Shown in pieces: positions 25,352 to 33,676 of a stretch of DNA of 64,000 bases. Positions within the stretch are counted from its first letter, which is position 1, and each line of letters begins with the position of its first letter. The notes below the pieces were generated by a model. The model was not told where the DNA came from, did not search any database, and was given only the letters and a program-made list of their open reading frames with translations. The position numbers and the translations under genes are program-made. The DNA lies in the NCBI RefSeq assembly GCF_025145845.1, contig NZ_CP102253.1, positions 2,108,001 to 2,172,000 of the forward strand. Reading direction: 5' to 3'. This stretch comes from Alistipes shahii WAL 8301 (lineage in GTDB: Bacteria; Bacteroidota; Bacteroidia; Bacteroidales; Rikenellaceae).

Positions 25352-25987
25352 ATGAAAAAAATGATTTTTTTACTGCTGGCCGCCCTGCTGACGACAGCCG
25401 TTTCTGCCCAGGACTACTACACGACCAAGCGCAATGTCGAGGAACTCGTGCCCGTAACACGCCGTAATATCGTCATGCTCGGCAACAGCCTCACCGAACG
25501 CGGATTCTGGTCCGAGTATTTCCCGGATAAGCGGGTGCTCAACCGCGGTATCGGCGGAGACCGTATCGTCGGGATGCTTGCCCGCCTCGACCCCATCGTC
25601 GGAGGGCAGCCGCGCGCCATCTTTATTATGGCAGGAGTGAACGATCTGGTGTTTACGGATATCAGCAACGAAGACCTGCTCGGGCAGTATGAGCGGATGC
25701 TCGACATTATTGCGGACAAATCTCCCCGCACGAAGGTTTACATCCAGAGCGCACTGCCCGTCGACGAGTCGCGCGGCGAATCGCTCAAAGGCAAGAATGT
25801 CCGTATCGCCGAGTTCAACGCCCTGCTGCAAAAGGCCGCAGCAGCGCGCGGATTGCAATACATCGATATTTGGAGCAGCATGGCCGAGAACGGACAACTG
25901 CCCGAAAAATACCATTTCGACGGGATTCACCTCAAGGCCGACGGTTATAAAGTCTGGATCGACAAGATTCGTCCGTACGTAAAATAA
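25352..25987 (+). CDS. SGNH/GDSL hydrolase (short form)
   Basis: 211 aa with a signal peptide ending near VSAQ. SGNH blocks: I VMLGNSLTERGFW (block I, Ser in GNSLT), LNRGIGGDRI (Gly block), FIMAGVNDLVF (Asn block) and YHFDGIHLKADGYKVW (Asp-x-x-His). It should be a periplasmic esterase, probably removing O-acetyl groups from glycan fragments. It is the first of three SGNH genes in tandem; the three are divergent from each other, so they likely have different positional or sugar preferences (inference). Confidence 0.85.
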   Translation: MKKMIFLLLAALLTTAVSAQDYYTTKRNVEELVPVTRRNIVMLGNSLTERGFWSEYFPDKRVLNRGIGGDRIVGMLARLDPIVGGQPRAIFIMAGVNDLVFTDISNEDLLGQYERMLDIIADKSPRTKVYIQSALPVDESRGESLKGKNVRIAEFNALLQKAAAARGLQYIDIWSSMAENGQLPEKYHFDGIHLKADGYKVWIDKIRPYVK

Positions 25988-25994
25988 TCCGGCT

Positions 25995-27080
25995 ATGAAA
26001 GTCCTGTTCTTTGCTGTCGCGCTGTTCCTGTCGGCCGGGGCCGGTGCGGCCGGCGGCGGGCCGCGTTCCTGCCGGGCGGATTCGGAGCTGGTCCGCTTTG
26101 TAGGGCGTGCCGCCGGAGACGCCGCCGGCAGCCTGTCGTTCGATTGGAGCGGCAGCCATTTTTCGTTCCGTTTCGACGGTACGGCTTGCTCGATGCGCGC
26201 TTCGGACACCGGGTGTAACTACTACAATGTCTTCGTCGATGGTAAGTTCTATGGCACGGTGACGGTCGAGGGCGGGGCCTCTGTCATCCCGCTTGTCGGA
26301 AAACTCCGCCGCGGACCGCACACCGTGACGGTTCAGAAGCGGACCGAAGCCGAGCAGGGGCGAACGACGCTCTACGCGATAGAGACCGACGGCAGGCTGC
26401 TGGCGCCGCCGCCCGCACCGGGGAGGTTGATCGAGTTTATCGGCGACTCGCATACCTGCGGTTACGGAACCGAGGGGCTGTCGCCCCGCGAGCCGTTTAC
26501 GCCCCGGACCGAGAATTGCGACCTGGCTTGGGCCTGCATTACGGCCCGCTACTTCGATGCGGATTACGTGCTGATCGCTCATTCGGGACGGGGGATCGTG
26601 CGCAATTGGGGCGATCCGAAAGCGGCTTCGGAGATAACCATGACCGACCGCATGATGCGTACGTTCGACGAGGTCGCCGATTCCCGATGGGATTTTCAGG
26701 GCTATAAACCCGATATTGTGGTCATCAAGCTGGGAACCAACGATCTGAGTGCGGACATCGTGCCTTCGGAGCGTGTGTTCGGGAAGGCTTTCCGGCGCAT
26801 GTGCGGCAATTTGCGTGAAAAATACGGCGACGTGCCGATCCTCTACGTCGTGCCGCAGGGCGCCGGGCCGTTTTACGATTTCGCCCGAACGATTATCAAG
26901 GGATTGAACGATAAGAACCTGCATTGTATCCTGCAATTCGACGAGATTCACGACATGGATGCAGATCTGGGAGCGGGCTATCACCCCAACTACCGCGGAC
27001 ACCGCAAAATAGCCGCGGCGGTAATTCCCTACATCGCAACGATCACCGGTTGGGAGATGCCGCTGCGGGCAATCGAATAA
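25995..27080 (+). CDS. SGNH/GDSL esterase with N-terminal jelly-roll, CE2-like
   Basis: 361 aa: signal peptide, an N-terminal beta-rich domain (about 30-140; FRFDGTACSMRASDTGCNYY, VFVDGKFYGTVTVEGG, GPHTVTVQKRTEAEQGRTTL) and a C-terminal SGNH domain with IEFIGDSHTCGYGTEG, IAHSGRGIVRNWG, IVVIKLGTNDLSAD and GYHPNYRGHRKIA. This two-domain layout is that of CE2 acetyl esterases, which remove 6-O-acetyl groups from sugars. It lies 8 bp after the first SGNH gene and 12 bp before the third. Confidence 0.86.
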   Translation: MKVLFFAVALFLSAGAGAAGGGPRSCRADSELVRFVGRAAGDAAGSLSFDWSGSHFSFRFDGTACSMRASDTGCNYYNVFVDGKFYGTVTVEGGASVIPLVGKLRRGPHTVTVQKRTEAEQGRTTLYAIETDGRLLAPPPAPGRLIEFIGDSHTCGYGTEGLSPREPFTPRTENCDLAWACITARYFDADYVLIAHSGRGIVRNWGDPKAASEITMTDRMMRTFDEVADSRWDFQGYKPDIVVIKLGTNDLSADIVPSERVFGKAFRRMCGNLREKYGDVPILYVVPQGAGPFYDFARTIIKGLNDKNLHCILQFDEIHDMDADLGAGYHPNYRGHRKIAAAVIPYIATITGWEMPLRAIE

Positions 27081-27092
27081 AATCAGCATAAG

Positions 27093-27791
27093 ATGAAAAA
27101 ACTATTGACTGTCGTTGCCGTACTTGCCGGCATTGCGATCTGCGCCGATGCGCATGCCCAGAATGACTGGGCCGGTTTTAGCAGGTTCGAACAGGCGAAC
27201 CGGGAACAGCCTTCCGCGCCGAAAGCGGTTTTCATGGGCAATTCGATCACCGAGGGCTGGATCGGCAAACACCCCGGGTTCTTTTCTTCGAACGGTTATG
27301 TGAGCCGCGGCATCAGCGGCCAGACGACTTCGCAGATGCTCGTGCGCTTCCGGGCCGATGTCATCGACCTGCATCCGCAGGTCGTGGTGATCTGCGGAGG
27401 TACGAACGACATTGCCCAGAATAACGGCTATATCTCGCTGCCGCACATTTTCGGCAACATCGTTTCGATGGTCGAACTGGCGCGGGCGAACGGCATCGCT
27501 CCCATTCTCTGTTCGCTGCTGCCTGCCCGGGATTTCGGCTGGCACAAGGGGCTGGAGCCCGCTCCGAAGATCATCGAACTGAACCGGATGATTCGTGCCT
27601 ATGCCGCGCAGGAGAAGATTCCCTATGTCGATTACCACACGCCGATGGCCGAGCCGGACGGGGGAATGATCGCCGCCTATACCGGCGACGGCGTTCACCC
27701 CACGGAGGCAGGTTACGATGTAATGGAGGCGATCGTGCAGCCGGTGATCGGCGCTGCGCTCAAACACACGGGATCCAAGCGTCATAAATAG
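27093..27791 (+). CDS. SGNH/GDSL hydrolase, third in tandem
   Basis: 232 aa with signal peptide (cut near AHAQ). SGNH blocks: AVFMGNSITEGW (Ser), VSRGISGQTTSQMLVRF (Gly), VVICGGTNDIAQN (Asn) and YTGDGVHPTEAGYDVM (Asp-x-x-His). It resembles the periplasmic acyl esterases widespread in Bacteroidetes glycan loci. It is the last gene of the plus-strand operon and meets the minus-strand operon at a shared bidirectional terminator. Confidence 0.86.
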   Translation: MKKLLTVVAVLAGIAICADAHAQNDWAGFSRFEQANREQPSAPKAVFMGNSITEGWIGKHPGFFSSNGYVSRGISGQTTSQMLVRFRADVIDLHPQVVVICGGTNDIAQNNGYISLPHIFGNIVSMVELARANGIAPILCSLLPARDFGWHKGLEPAPKIIELNRMIRAYAAQEKIPYVDYHTPMAEPDGGMIAAYTGDGVHPTEAGYDVMEAIVQPVIGAALKHTGSKRHK

Positions 27792-27816
27792 CCTGCGGGC
27801 CGGTATCTGCACAAAA

Positions 27817-27847
27817 AAAGAGGTCGACGATTGCCGTCGACCTCTTT
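27817..27847. terminator. Bidirectional terminator between convergent operons
   Basis: AAAGAGGTCGACG (27817-27829) and CGTCGACCTCTTT (27835-27847) form a perfect 13-bp stem with a 5-nt loop; A-run on the left and T-rich on the right serve both strands. Confidence 0.88.
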
Positions 27848-27877
27848 CTTTGGCTGTTCCCGGTAGGGGGCGCTCGG

Positions 27878-29137
27878 TCACTTGCAGAACGACAGGACGC
27901 ATCCGCCGGCCTTATCGGCCGAAATCCGGAGCTTCCCGGCTCCGCCGGGCGTGATGCGGATTCCCCCGTTCGGGCCGATCGTTTCGTACTTCTCCGGGTC
28001 GAGGTAAGAAGGCAGCGTTATGCTTTTTTCACACGCTCTTTTGGTGTCGATGAAGACCGCCGGATATCCGTTCACCGCTCCTTCGTAGCACAGCATGTCG
28101 CCGTCGTCGGCAATCGGCGCTGCGAACCAGGTGTAAACGCCGCGCCAGTCGATCGCATCGCCGTTTTGGATCGGTTTGTTCGAAATCAGCTTGTGGTAAC
28201 TTTTGCCGTAGGATGCACAGATGAACATCACGTCGGCATCTGCCAGCCAGCTATGGTCGCCCAACCCGTCCGGCAACAGATATGCCGACTGGTAAGCCTT
28301 TGCATTTTTCTCCACGAATCGTCGGAAATCGGGGTAGTCGGCTTTGGTGAATGACGATTCCCCGGCTGCGGGAGGGGGTGTCCAGCCGCTGTAAGCCCCG
28401 CCCGGCGTGGCGAAATGGGTCTTGTTCGCGAACATCGACTGCATGCCGTAGTAAATCGCTATCGTCACCGGATTTTTGCAGCAGAAATCGTGGCGTACCG
28501 TCACGTCGATGTTGTTGCGGAAGATCCGGTAGGTTGCGAACTCGTGGCACAGCTCATCGCGCAGTTCCTCCTCGTTATCGGCGTTTTTGTACGGATGCGT
28601 CGGGTCGAGAATCACGTTTTCCGCCTCGATCGTTATTCCCTGCCGGCTCCATACGGCCTTGTCGCCTTCGAGGGGCTGCCCGTCCACCGTTACGCTGAAA
28701 CTCTTGTTGTAGGCCGTCCGGGCCGTACGCTCCATGTATTTGTGGTTCGCTCCGCACCAGCCGCCGCCCTGGATATTGAACGGGCCGATATTGTCGCTGT
28801 AAGCCAGGTTGAGCACCTCGGCGGGTTCGCTTTCCGGGCGGGTCGTGGGCGTCCGGTCCGTATTGGGAAGGGTTCCCACGCGGTAGAAGGTATAGACTTC
28901 GTTGAACAGGCAGCGCTTGAACCAGTAGAGGATATCCGTCGAAGCGTCCATTTTGGCCGAAATGTAGAGGTTGTCGCCCTGGCGCTTGACGTACATCATC
29001 TCGGAATAGGGGCGTTTGCCGTCGTCGGCATTGCCGCCGTTGCCGCCGTTCTCTTCGCCGGAACCTTTGTCGGCGCAGGCGGACGCAGGCAGGAGCAGAC
29101 AGCAGATCAGCAGGCGGCGTAAAATTCGGTGTCTCAT
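27878..29137 (-). CDS. Lipoprotein of unknown function, end of susCD operon
   Basis: 419 aa from MRHRILRRLLICCLLLPASA; lipobox PASAC places it in a membrane, probably facing outward. A Gly/Asn/Glu-rich linker (GSGEENGGNGGNADDGK) follows. The body is beta-rich, with YSEMMYVKRQGDNLYISAKM, DNIGPFNIQGGGWCGANHKY, ITIEAENVILDPTHPYKNAD, VTVRHDFCCKNPVTIAIYYG, and a C-terminal GIRITPGGAGKLRISADKAG. I do not recognise the family; many residues are Trp/Tyr-rich as in carbohydrate-binding or hydrolase folds. It is the last gene of the operon that starts with susC, 23 bp after the GDPD-fusion gene. Confidence 0.75.
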   Translation of the reverse strand: MRHRILRRLLICCLLLPASACADKGSGEENGGNGGNADDGKRPYSEMMYVKRQGDNLYISAKMDASTDILYWFKRCLFNEVYTFYRVGTLPNTDRTPTTRPESEPAEVLNLAYSDNIGPFNIQGGGWCGANHKYMERTARTAYNKSFSVTVDGQPLEGDKAVWSRQGITIEAENVILDPTHPYKNADNEEELRDELCHEFATYRIFRNNIDVTVRHDFCCKNPVTIAIYYGMQSMFANKTHFATPGGAYSGWTPPPAAGESSFTKADYPDFRRFVEKNAKAYQSAYLLPDGLGDHSWLADADVMFICASYGKSYHKLISNKPIQNGDAIDWRGVYTWFAAPIADDGDMLCYEGAVNGYPAVFIDTKRACEKSITLPSYLDPEKYETIGPNGGIRITPGGAGKLRISADKAGGCVLSFCK

Positions 29138-29160
29138 TTTTTTTCGTTTTTGGCGTGGTG

Positions 29161-30936
29161 TCACCGGACGAGCCTGAGGAACAGGTCGGGACGGTCGGTG
29201 GTGATGAAATCGAACCCGTTTTCGATCACCCACAACATTTCGACAGGATTGTTCACCGTCCAGACGTTCGAAGCCATTTTCAGCCATTTGATCGAATGGA
29301 GCCATGTCGGATTGTTCTGGAAAACCCAGTAGTTGAAATCGCATCCCGTCATCCCCATTTTTTTCAGGTCTTCGGGCAGCGTGCCGCCGCCCAGGTACAT
29401 GATCGGGGTTTTGGCCGGGGCCACGCGCACCAACTCTTTCAGCGCATGGAACGAGAACGAAATATAGGTTACGCGCTTTGTAAGTCCGTATTTGCCGATC
29501 ATCTCCACGATCTTGCGGACCGCTTCGGCGTCGGCTTCGGGCGTAGCGTGGGGCTTGACCTCCAGTACCAGTTCGAGTTTCGTTTTCCGGGCGGCCTGCA
29601 GGTACTGTTCCAGCGTGGGGATTTTCTCGCCGTTCGCCAATTCGAGCGTCGTCAGTACGGTCGAGGGATTTTTCTCCATCTCATAGCTGCCGTGTTTGTC
29701 GTCGTGGTGGATTACCAGTTTGCCGTCCGCAGCCATCCAGACATCGAACTCCGCACCGTAGGCGCCCAGTTTGTCGGCGTTTAACAGCGAGGAAACGGAG
29801 TTCTCCGCCGAACCGTCGGTATGCCAGAATCCGCGGTGGGCCACCACGCGGGTTTTGTTTTTGACGGGCAATCCGTATTTCATTACCTGGCGCGTATAGA
29901 TGATACGGGCCAGCCGGTCCATGATGACCTTGTCTTTGTGTTCGTTCGACTCGAAAAGCGTCAGTACGCCGCGGTTGCCGCAGTAGTAGGCTACGGCCGA
30001 TGCGTTGAAGACATCGTTCTTTTCGAACCGGTCGATATAGGCCAGCATCCGGTCATAGAACGTATCGGGGGCGGCAATGGTAGCCCGCTCGTCGAATTCG
30101 AACTCCATCGCCATGCCGTTTTTGCGGGCGACGGCGCAGGCTTCGTCCAGGCGGCTGTCGGGGATCGACTTGTTGAAGAAGTGGTTGGGCTGCTGATAAG
30201 CCACGTCGAATCCCAGGCGTTTCCAGTCCTCGTGGCCTTTGGCCTGCCAGTAGGGAATCCAGTAAAAAAGTTTCTTCTGCGCGTGGATATATTCGCTGAG
30301 CGGGACGGTCAGGTCGCCGCAATGGTTGGTGTCTTCGGCGACCCAATAGAAGCCCGAGAGTTCCAGGTGTTTGTACCCGGCTTTTTTGAACCGCGCGATC
30401 AGTTGGTCGATATACCATTTGGTTGCGGCGATCTGGTCTTCGTCTTTCGAGAAGTCCATCCTGCGGCCATCCAGTTCGCCCCAGTCTTTCTGGTCGCGCA
30501 CGGCTTCGGGAAGTCCCAGCACGACCTTATGCCTGAACGCCGGTTTGCCGATCTCTGCGATCTGCTCGCCGATGCATCGGTCCAGCGCGGAAAGCGACTT
30601 GCCCTCGTCGAAGATGCGGTCCAGGAGCCACTCCCATTCGGGTTTGCGGGCAAATTCTTTCTCATACCCGACGGTGTAGCAGCGGCCCGTGCCGTTTTTG
30701 AATTCGAGGAACAGGAATCCGTCGAAAAGCCAATGTTTCGAACCGTCGAGGAATCGGTGTACGACGTAGGGGCGGAATTCGTCGACCGTCCAGTCCAGCC
30801 GGTGTTTCCCGCCCTGATAGATCAGCGCGAGGTCCTGAATGTCGGTCGTCTGGTAGTTTTGTGCGGCGGCAGTTCCGGAACTTCCGGCAAACAGTACCAA
30901 GCACACGGAAAATGCAAAGTATTTAAAGGCTTTCAT
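29161..30936 (-). CDS. DUF4855 - glycerophosphodiester phosphodiesterase fusion
   Basis: 591 aa, signal peptide ending near AAAQ. Residues about 25-340 are DUF4855 (IQDLALIYQGGKHRLDWTVD, WLFDGFLFLEFKNG, WGELDGRRMDFSKDEDQIAA, LELSGFYWVAED, VAYQQPNHFF, GMAMEFEFDE). Residues about 355-590 are a GDPD domain: VVAHRGFWHTDGSAENSVSS, EFDVWMAADGKLVIHHDD, LELVLEVKPH, and a closing FDFITTDRPDLFLRLV. The catalytic HRG, E-N, E-D and HHD positions are all present, so phosphodiesterase activity on glycerophospho groups or similar is plausible. It is the only one of four DUF4855 paralogues with this fusion. Confidence 0.82.
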   Translation of the reverse strand: MKAFKYFAFSVCLVLFAGSSGTAAAQNYQTTDIQDLALIYQGGKHRLDWTVDEFRPYVVHRFLDGSKHWLFDGFLFLEFKNGTGRCYTVGYEKEFARKPEWEWLLDRIFDEGKSLSALDRCIGEQIAEIGKPAFRHKVVLGLPEAVRDQKDWGELDGRRMDFSKDEDQIAATKWYIDQLIARFKKAGYKHLELSGFYWVAEDTNHCGDLTVPLSEYIHAQKKLFYWIPYWQAKGHEDWKRLGFDVAYQQPNHFFNKSIPDSRLDEACAVARKNGMAMEFEFDERATIAAPDTFYDRMLAYIDRFEKNDVFNASAVAYYCGNRGVLTLFESNEHKDKVIMDRLARIIYTRQVMKYGLPVKNKTRVVAHRGFWHTDGSAENSVSSLLNADKLGAYGAEFDVWMAADGKLVIHHDDKHGSYEMEKNPSTVLTTLELANGEKIPTLEQYLQAARKTKLELVLEVKPHATPEADAEAVRKIVEMIGKYGLTKRVTYISFSFHALKELVRVAPAKTPIMYLGGGTLPEDLKKMGMTGCDFNYWVFQNNPTWLHSIKWLKMASNVWTVNNPVEMLWVIENGFDFITTDRPDLFLRLVR

Positions 30937-30957
30937 AACAATATTGAACGTTGAATT

Positions 30958-32430
30958 TTATTTCCGCAGCGGATTCCCGGTCACGAACTGACAGAATTCG
31001 TGGTAGAGTTCCTTGTCCTTCTCTGCCGGAGACGCCCACAGGTCGTAGAACCCGTTGGTTCCGTGGTAGTAACTCAGCGGCTGTTTGCCGTAGATTCCCT
31101 CCGATTTGGCGTTGGATATATATTCCCGGAAGCGTTTTTTGTACACGTCGCAGTTGGGTTTTCCTTCCAGCAGCGCTTCGTCGAATTCGAATTCCATCGC
31201 CAGATTATTGGCTTTGATATCGGAAAAGAAGCGGGGAAGAGGGTGCTCGTTTTTATCGTCCCAGAAATGGTTGGGCTGCATGTAGGCGTAGTTGATACCG
31301 AAATCGGTCCACTTGTTATATCCTGAAGCCCGGTTGTAGGGAATCCAGCAGAGACATTCGTTGAGCGAGTTGAGGTATTCGGCAATAGGCGGAATAATCT
31401 CGTCCGACCGCTTCAGTTCATTGTTCCAGCCGTAGCTCGGCGTGGTGAGATCCTCCGAAATAATGTAGAACCCGGCCAGTTCGACATACTGGTAATTTGT
31501 TTCATTGAATTTCTTGCGCACCTGGTCGATATACCACTTGTAAACCGCTGTGCGGTCTTGGGCATTTGCAAAATTCATTGTGCGGCCGTTCAGTTCGCCC
31601 CAGTAGACCGTCGATGCGGATTCGTCGGCGTACTCCCTGTAAATGATCGGATCGGGCATGATCATGACGACTTTGCGTTTGGACGGCGGCGTTCCCATGC
31701 GTTGTGCGGCCTCTTTCACGGCCTCTTCGAGTGCATTTATACCGTTGTCCTTGTCGAACCAGTAGTCGATCAGCTCCTGCCATTGGGGCTTTGCCGCCGA
31801 AGTGAGTTTCAATCCCACCATATAGGAGTAGGGCTTGCTGTCGATGCTGCTGGTTACCTGGAACTCGATGGCCAGGAAACTGTCGAACAGCCAGTGCTCC
31901 TTTCCCTGCTTGTCGGTATAGGTGACGAACGGTGCGAACCGCTGCTTATCCCACCGGTAAGGCGTTCGGTGCGAACTGCCTCCGTAGCATAGCACCAGGT
32001 CCGAAAAGGAGAGGATTCCGCCGCGGCTCTGTTCCCAGGCGTACATCGTGGGGTCTGTCGCTTCGGTGGTGAATTTAACGGATTGCAGGGTTCCGAAGTC
32101 GCCTTTGTCGTTGCAGGCTACGGCGAAGACCGTGTAGGTCGTGAGTTTCGACAGCCCGTCGATTACGATCCTGTTGCCGGTGTAGGTTTTACCCTCGTCG
32201 AAGACCTGCCGGGCCGTCCGTGAGGATTCGTCGTTGGTCGCCGCGCACAGGATGCGGTAGTGCGAGGCGTTCACACTCTCTACGCGCAGAGTCACCGATG
32301 AGGCCGATGAGGTCAGTATCTTCATGCTCATCGCGGGCTGCAAACCCTCGTCCTCGCCGCTTTTGCCGTTGCTGCAACAGATGAATGAGACGCAGCACAG
32401 GAGCATTGTTATGAATCTTGTGGTTGTCAT
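30958..32430 (-). CDS. DUF4855 lipoprotein with fibronectin-like domain
   Basis: 490-aa lipoprotein (lipobox FICC in the first 20 residues). An Fn3-like domain spans about 30-125 (MSMKILTSSASSVTLRVESV, YTVFAVACNDKGDFG), followed by DUF4855 (about 140-480) with LVLCYGGSSHRTPYRWDKQR, HWLFDSFLAIEFQV, VYWGELNGRTMNFANAQDRT, YVELAGFYIISEDL and YAYMQPNHFW. The last about 80 codons are almost identical in DNA to the next upstream paralogue. DUF4855 is predicted TIM-barrel-like and found in Bacteroidetes glycan loci; its catalytic role is unproven. Invariant acidic residues in WGEL and EFEFDE are candidates. Confidence 0.82.
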   Translation of the reverse strand: MTTTRFITMLLCCVSFICCSNGKSGEDEGLQPAMSMKILTSSASSVTLRVESVNASHYRILCAATNDESSRTARQVFDEGKTYTGNRIVIDGLSKLTTYTVFAVACNDKGDFGTLQSVKFTTEATDPTMYAWEQSRGGILSFSDLVLCYGGSSHRTPYRWDKQRFAPFVTYTDKQGKEHWLFDSFLAIEFQVTSSIDSKPYSYMVGLKLTSAAKPQWQELIDYWFDKDNGINALEEAVKEAAQRMGTPPSKRKVVMIMPDPIIYREYADESASTVYWGELNGRTMNFANAQDRTAVYKWYIDQVRKKFNETNYQYVELAGFYIISEDLTTPSYGWNNELKRSDEIIPPIAEYLNSLNECLCWIPYNRASGYNKWTDFGINYAYMQPNHFWDDKNEHPLPRFFSDIKANNLAMEFEFDEALLEGKPNCDVYKKRFREYISNAKSEGIYGKQPLSYYHGTNGFYDLWASPAEKDKELYHEFCQFVTGNPLRK

Positions 32431-32445
32431 GCCGGTATCCGATTT

Positions 32446-33651
32446 TTATTTCCGCAATGGGTTTCCGATCACGAACTGACAGAATTCGTGGTAGAGTTCC
32501 TTGTCCTTCTCTGCCGGGGACGCCCACAGGTCGTAGAACCCGTTGGTCCCGTGATAGTAGCTCAGCGGCTGTTTGCCGTAGATTCCCTCCGATTTGGCGT
32601 TGGACATATATTCCCGGAAGCGTTTTTTGTACACGTCGCAGTTGGGTTTCCCTTCCAGCAGCGCTTCGTCGAATTCGAATTCCATTGCAAGGTCGTGCGC
32701 CTTGATATCGGAGAAGAACCGGGGAAGAGGCCGTTCGCCCTTGTCGTCCCAGAAATGGTTGGGCTGCATATAGGCGTAGTCGACGCCTACCTGTTTCCAC
32801 CGTTTGTATCCCCCGGCGCGGTTGTAGGGAATCCAGCAGAGGCATTCGTTGAGGGCATGCAGGTACTCCGCAACCGGAGGAACAACCTCCTCCGACCGCT
32901 TCAGCTCGTGGTTCCAGCCGTCCTCGACCGCCGGCGATACGACGATCTCTTCCGAAATGATGTAGAACCCGGCCAGTTCGACGTATTGGTAGTTCGCTTC
33001 GTCGAATTTCCGGCGTACCTGGTCGATGAACCATTTGCAGGCGTCTACGCGGTCTTTGCCGACCGAAAAGTCCAGCTCCCGGCCGTTCAGTTCGCCCCAG
33101 TAGACCGTCGATTCGTTCGTCTTGTCGTACAGTCTGTATATGACCGGATTGGGGAAGCTGAAAATCACTTTGCGTTTGGACGGCGGCGTTCCCATGCGTT
33201 GCGCAGCCTCTTTCACGGCCTCTTCGAGCGCATTTATACCGTTGTCCTTGTCGAACCAGTAGTCGATCAGCTCCTGCCATTGGGGTTTCCCGGCCGAAGT
33301 GTAGCCCCGGTGTCCGACTTCGTAGGCATAGGTATATCCCAACTGGAATTCGAGACAAAGGAAACTGTCGAACAGCCAATGTTCCTTTCCCTGTTTGTCG
33401 GTATAGGCGACGAACGGCGCAAACCGCTGTTCATCCCACCTGTAAGGCGTCCGGTGCGTACTGCCTCCGTAGCACAGCACCAGGTCCGAAAAGGAGAGTA
33501 TCCCGTTGCGGTCCTGCTCCCAGGCATACATCGCGGGGTCCGCCGCTTCGGTGGTGGCTTGGCGGGTTTGCTGCGCTCCGAAGGCGCTCTTGCTGCAACA
33601 GAAGAATGAAACGCAGCACAGGAACATCGTTAAAAATCGTTGGGTCGTCAT
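32446..33651 (-). CDS. DUF4855 lipoprotein, paralogue 2
   Basis: 401 aa; signal with lipobox FFCC. The DUF4855 domain fills the mature protein: LVLCYGGSTHRTPYRWDEQR, HWLFDSFLCLEFQLG, VYWGELNGRELDFSVGKDRV, YVELAGFYIISEEIV, YAYMQPNHFW, LAMEFEFDEALLEGKPNCDV. The 3' third is nearly identical in nucleotides to the gene at 30958-32430, whereas the 5' ends differ, because that gene has an Fn3-like insert. This points to recent duplication or gene conversion. It is 15 bp from the downstream paralogue and 25 bp from the upstream one, in the susCD transcript. Confidence 0.83.
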   Translation of the reverse strand: MTTQRFLTMFLCCVSFFCCSKSAFGAQQTRQATTEAADPAMYAWEQDRNGILSFSDLVLCYGGSTHRTPYRWDEQRFAPFVAYTDKQGKEHWLFDSFLCLEFQLGYTYAYEVGHRGYTSAGKPQWQELIDYWFDKDNGINALEEAVKEAAQRMGTPPSKRKVIFSFPNPVIYRLYDKTNESTVYWGELNGRELDFSVGKDRVDACKWFIDQVRRKFDEANYQYVELAGFYIISEEIVVSPAVEDGWNHELKRSEEVVPPVAEYLHALNECLCWIPYNRAGGYKRWKQVGVDYAYMQPNHFWDDKGERPLPRFFSDIKAHDLAMEFEFDEALLEGKPNCDVYKKRFREYMSNAKSEGIYGKQPLSYYHGTNGFYDLWASPAEKDKELYHEFCQFVIGNPLRK

Positions 33652-33676
33652 TGTGTATTTTGTCGTTATTGGGTTT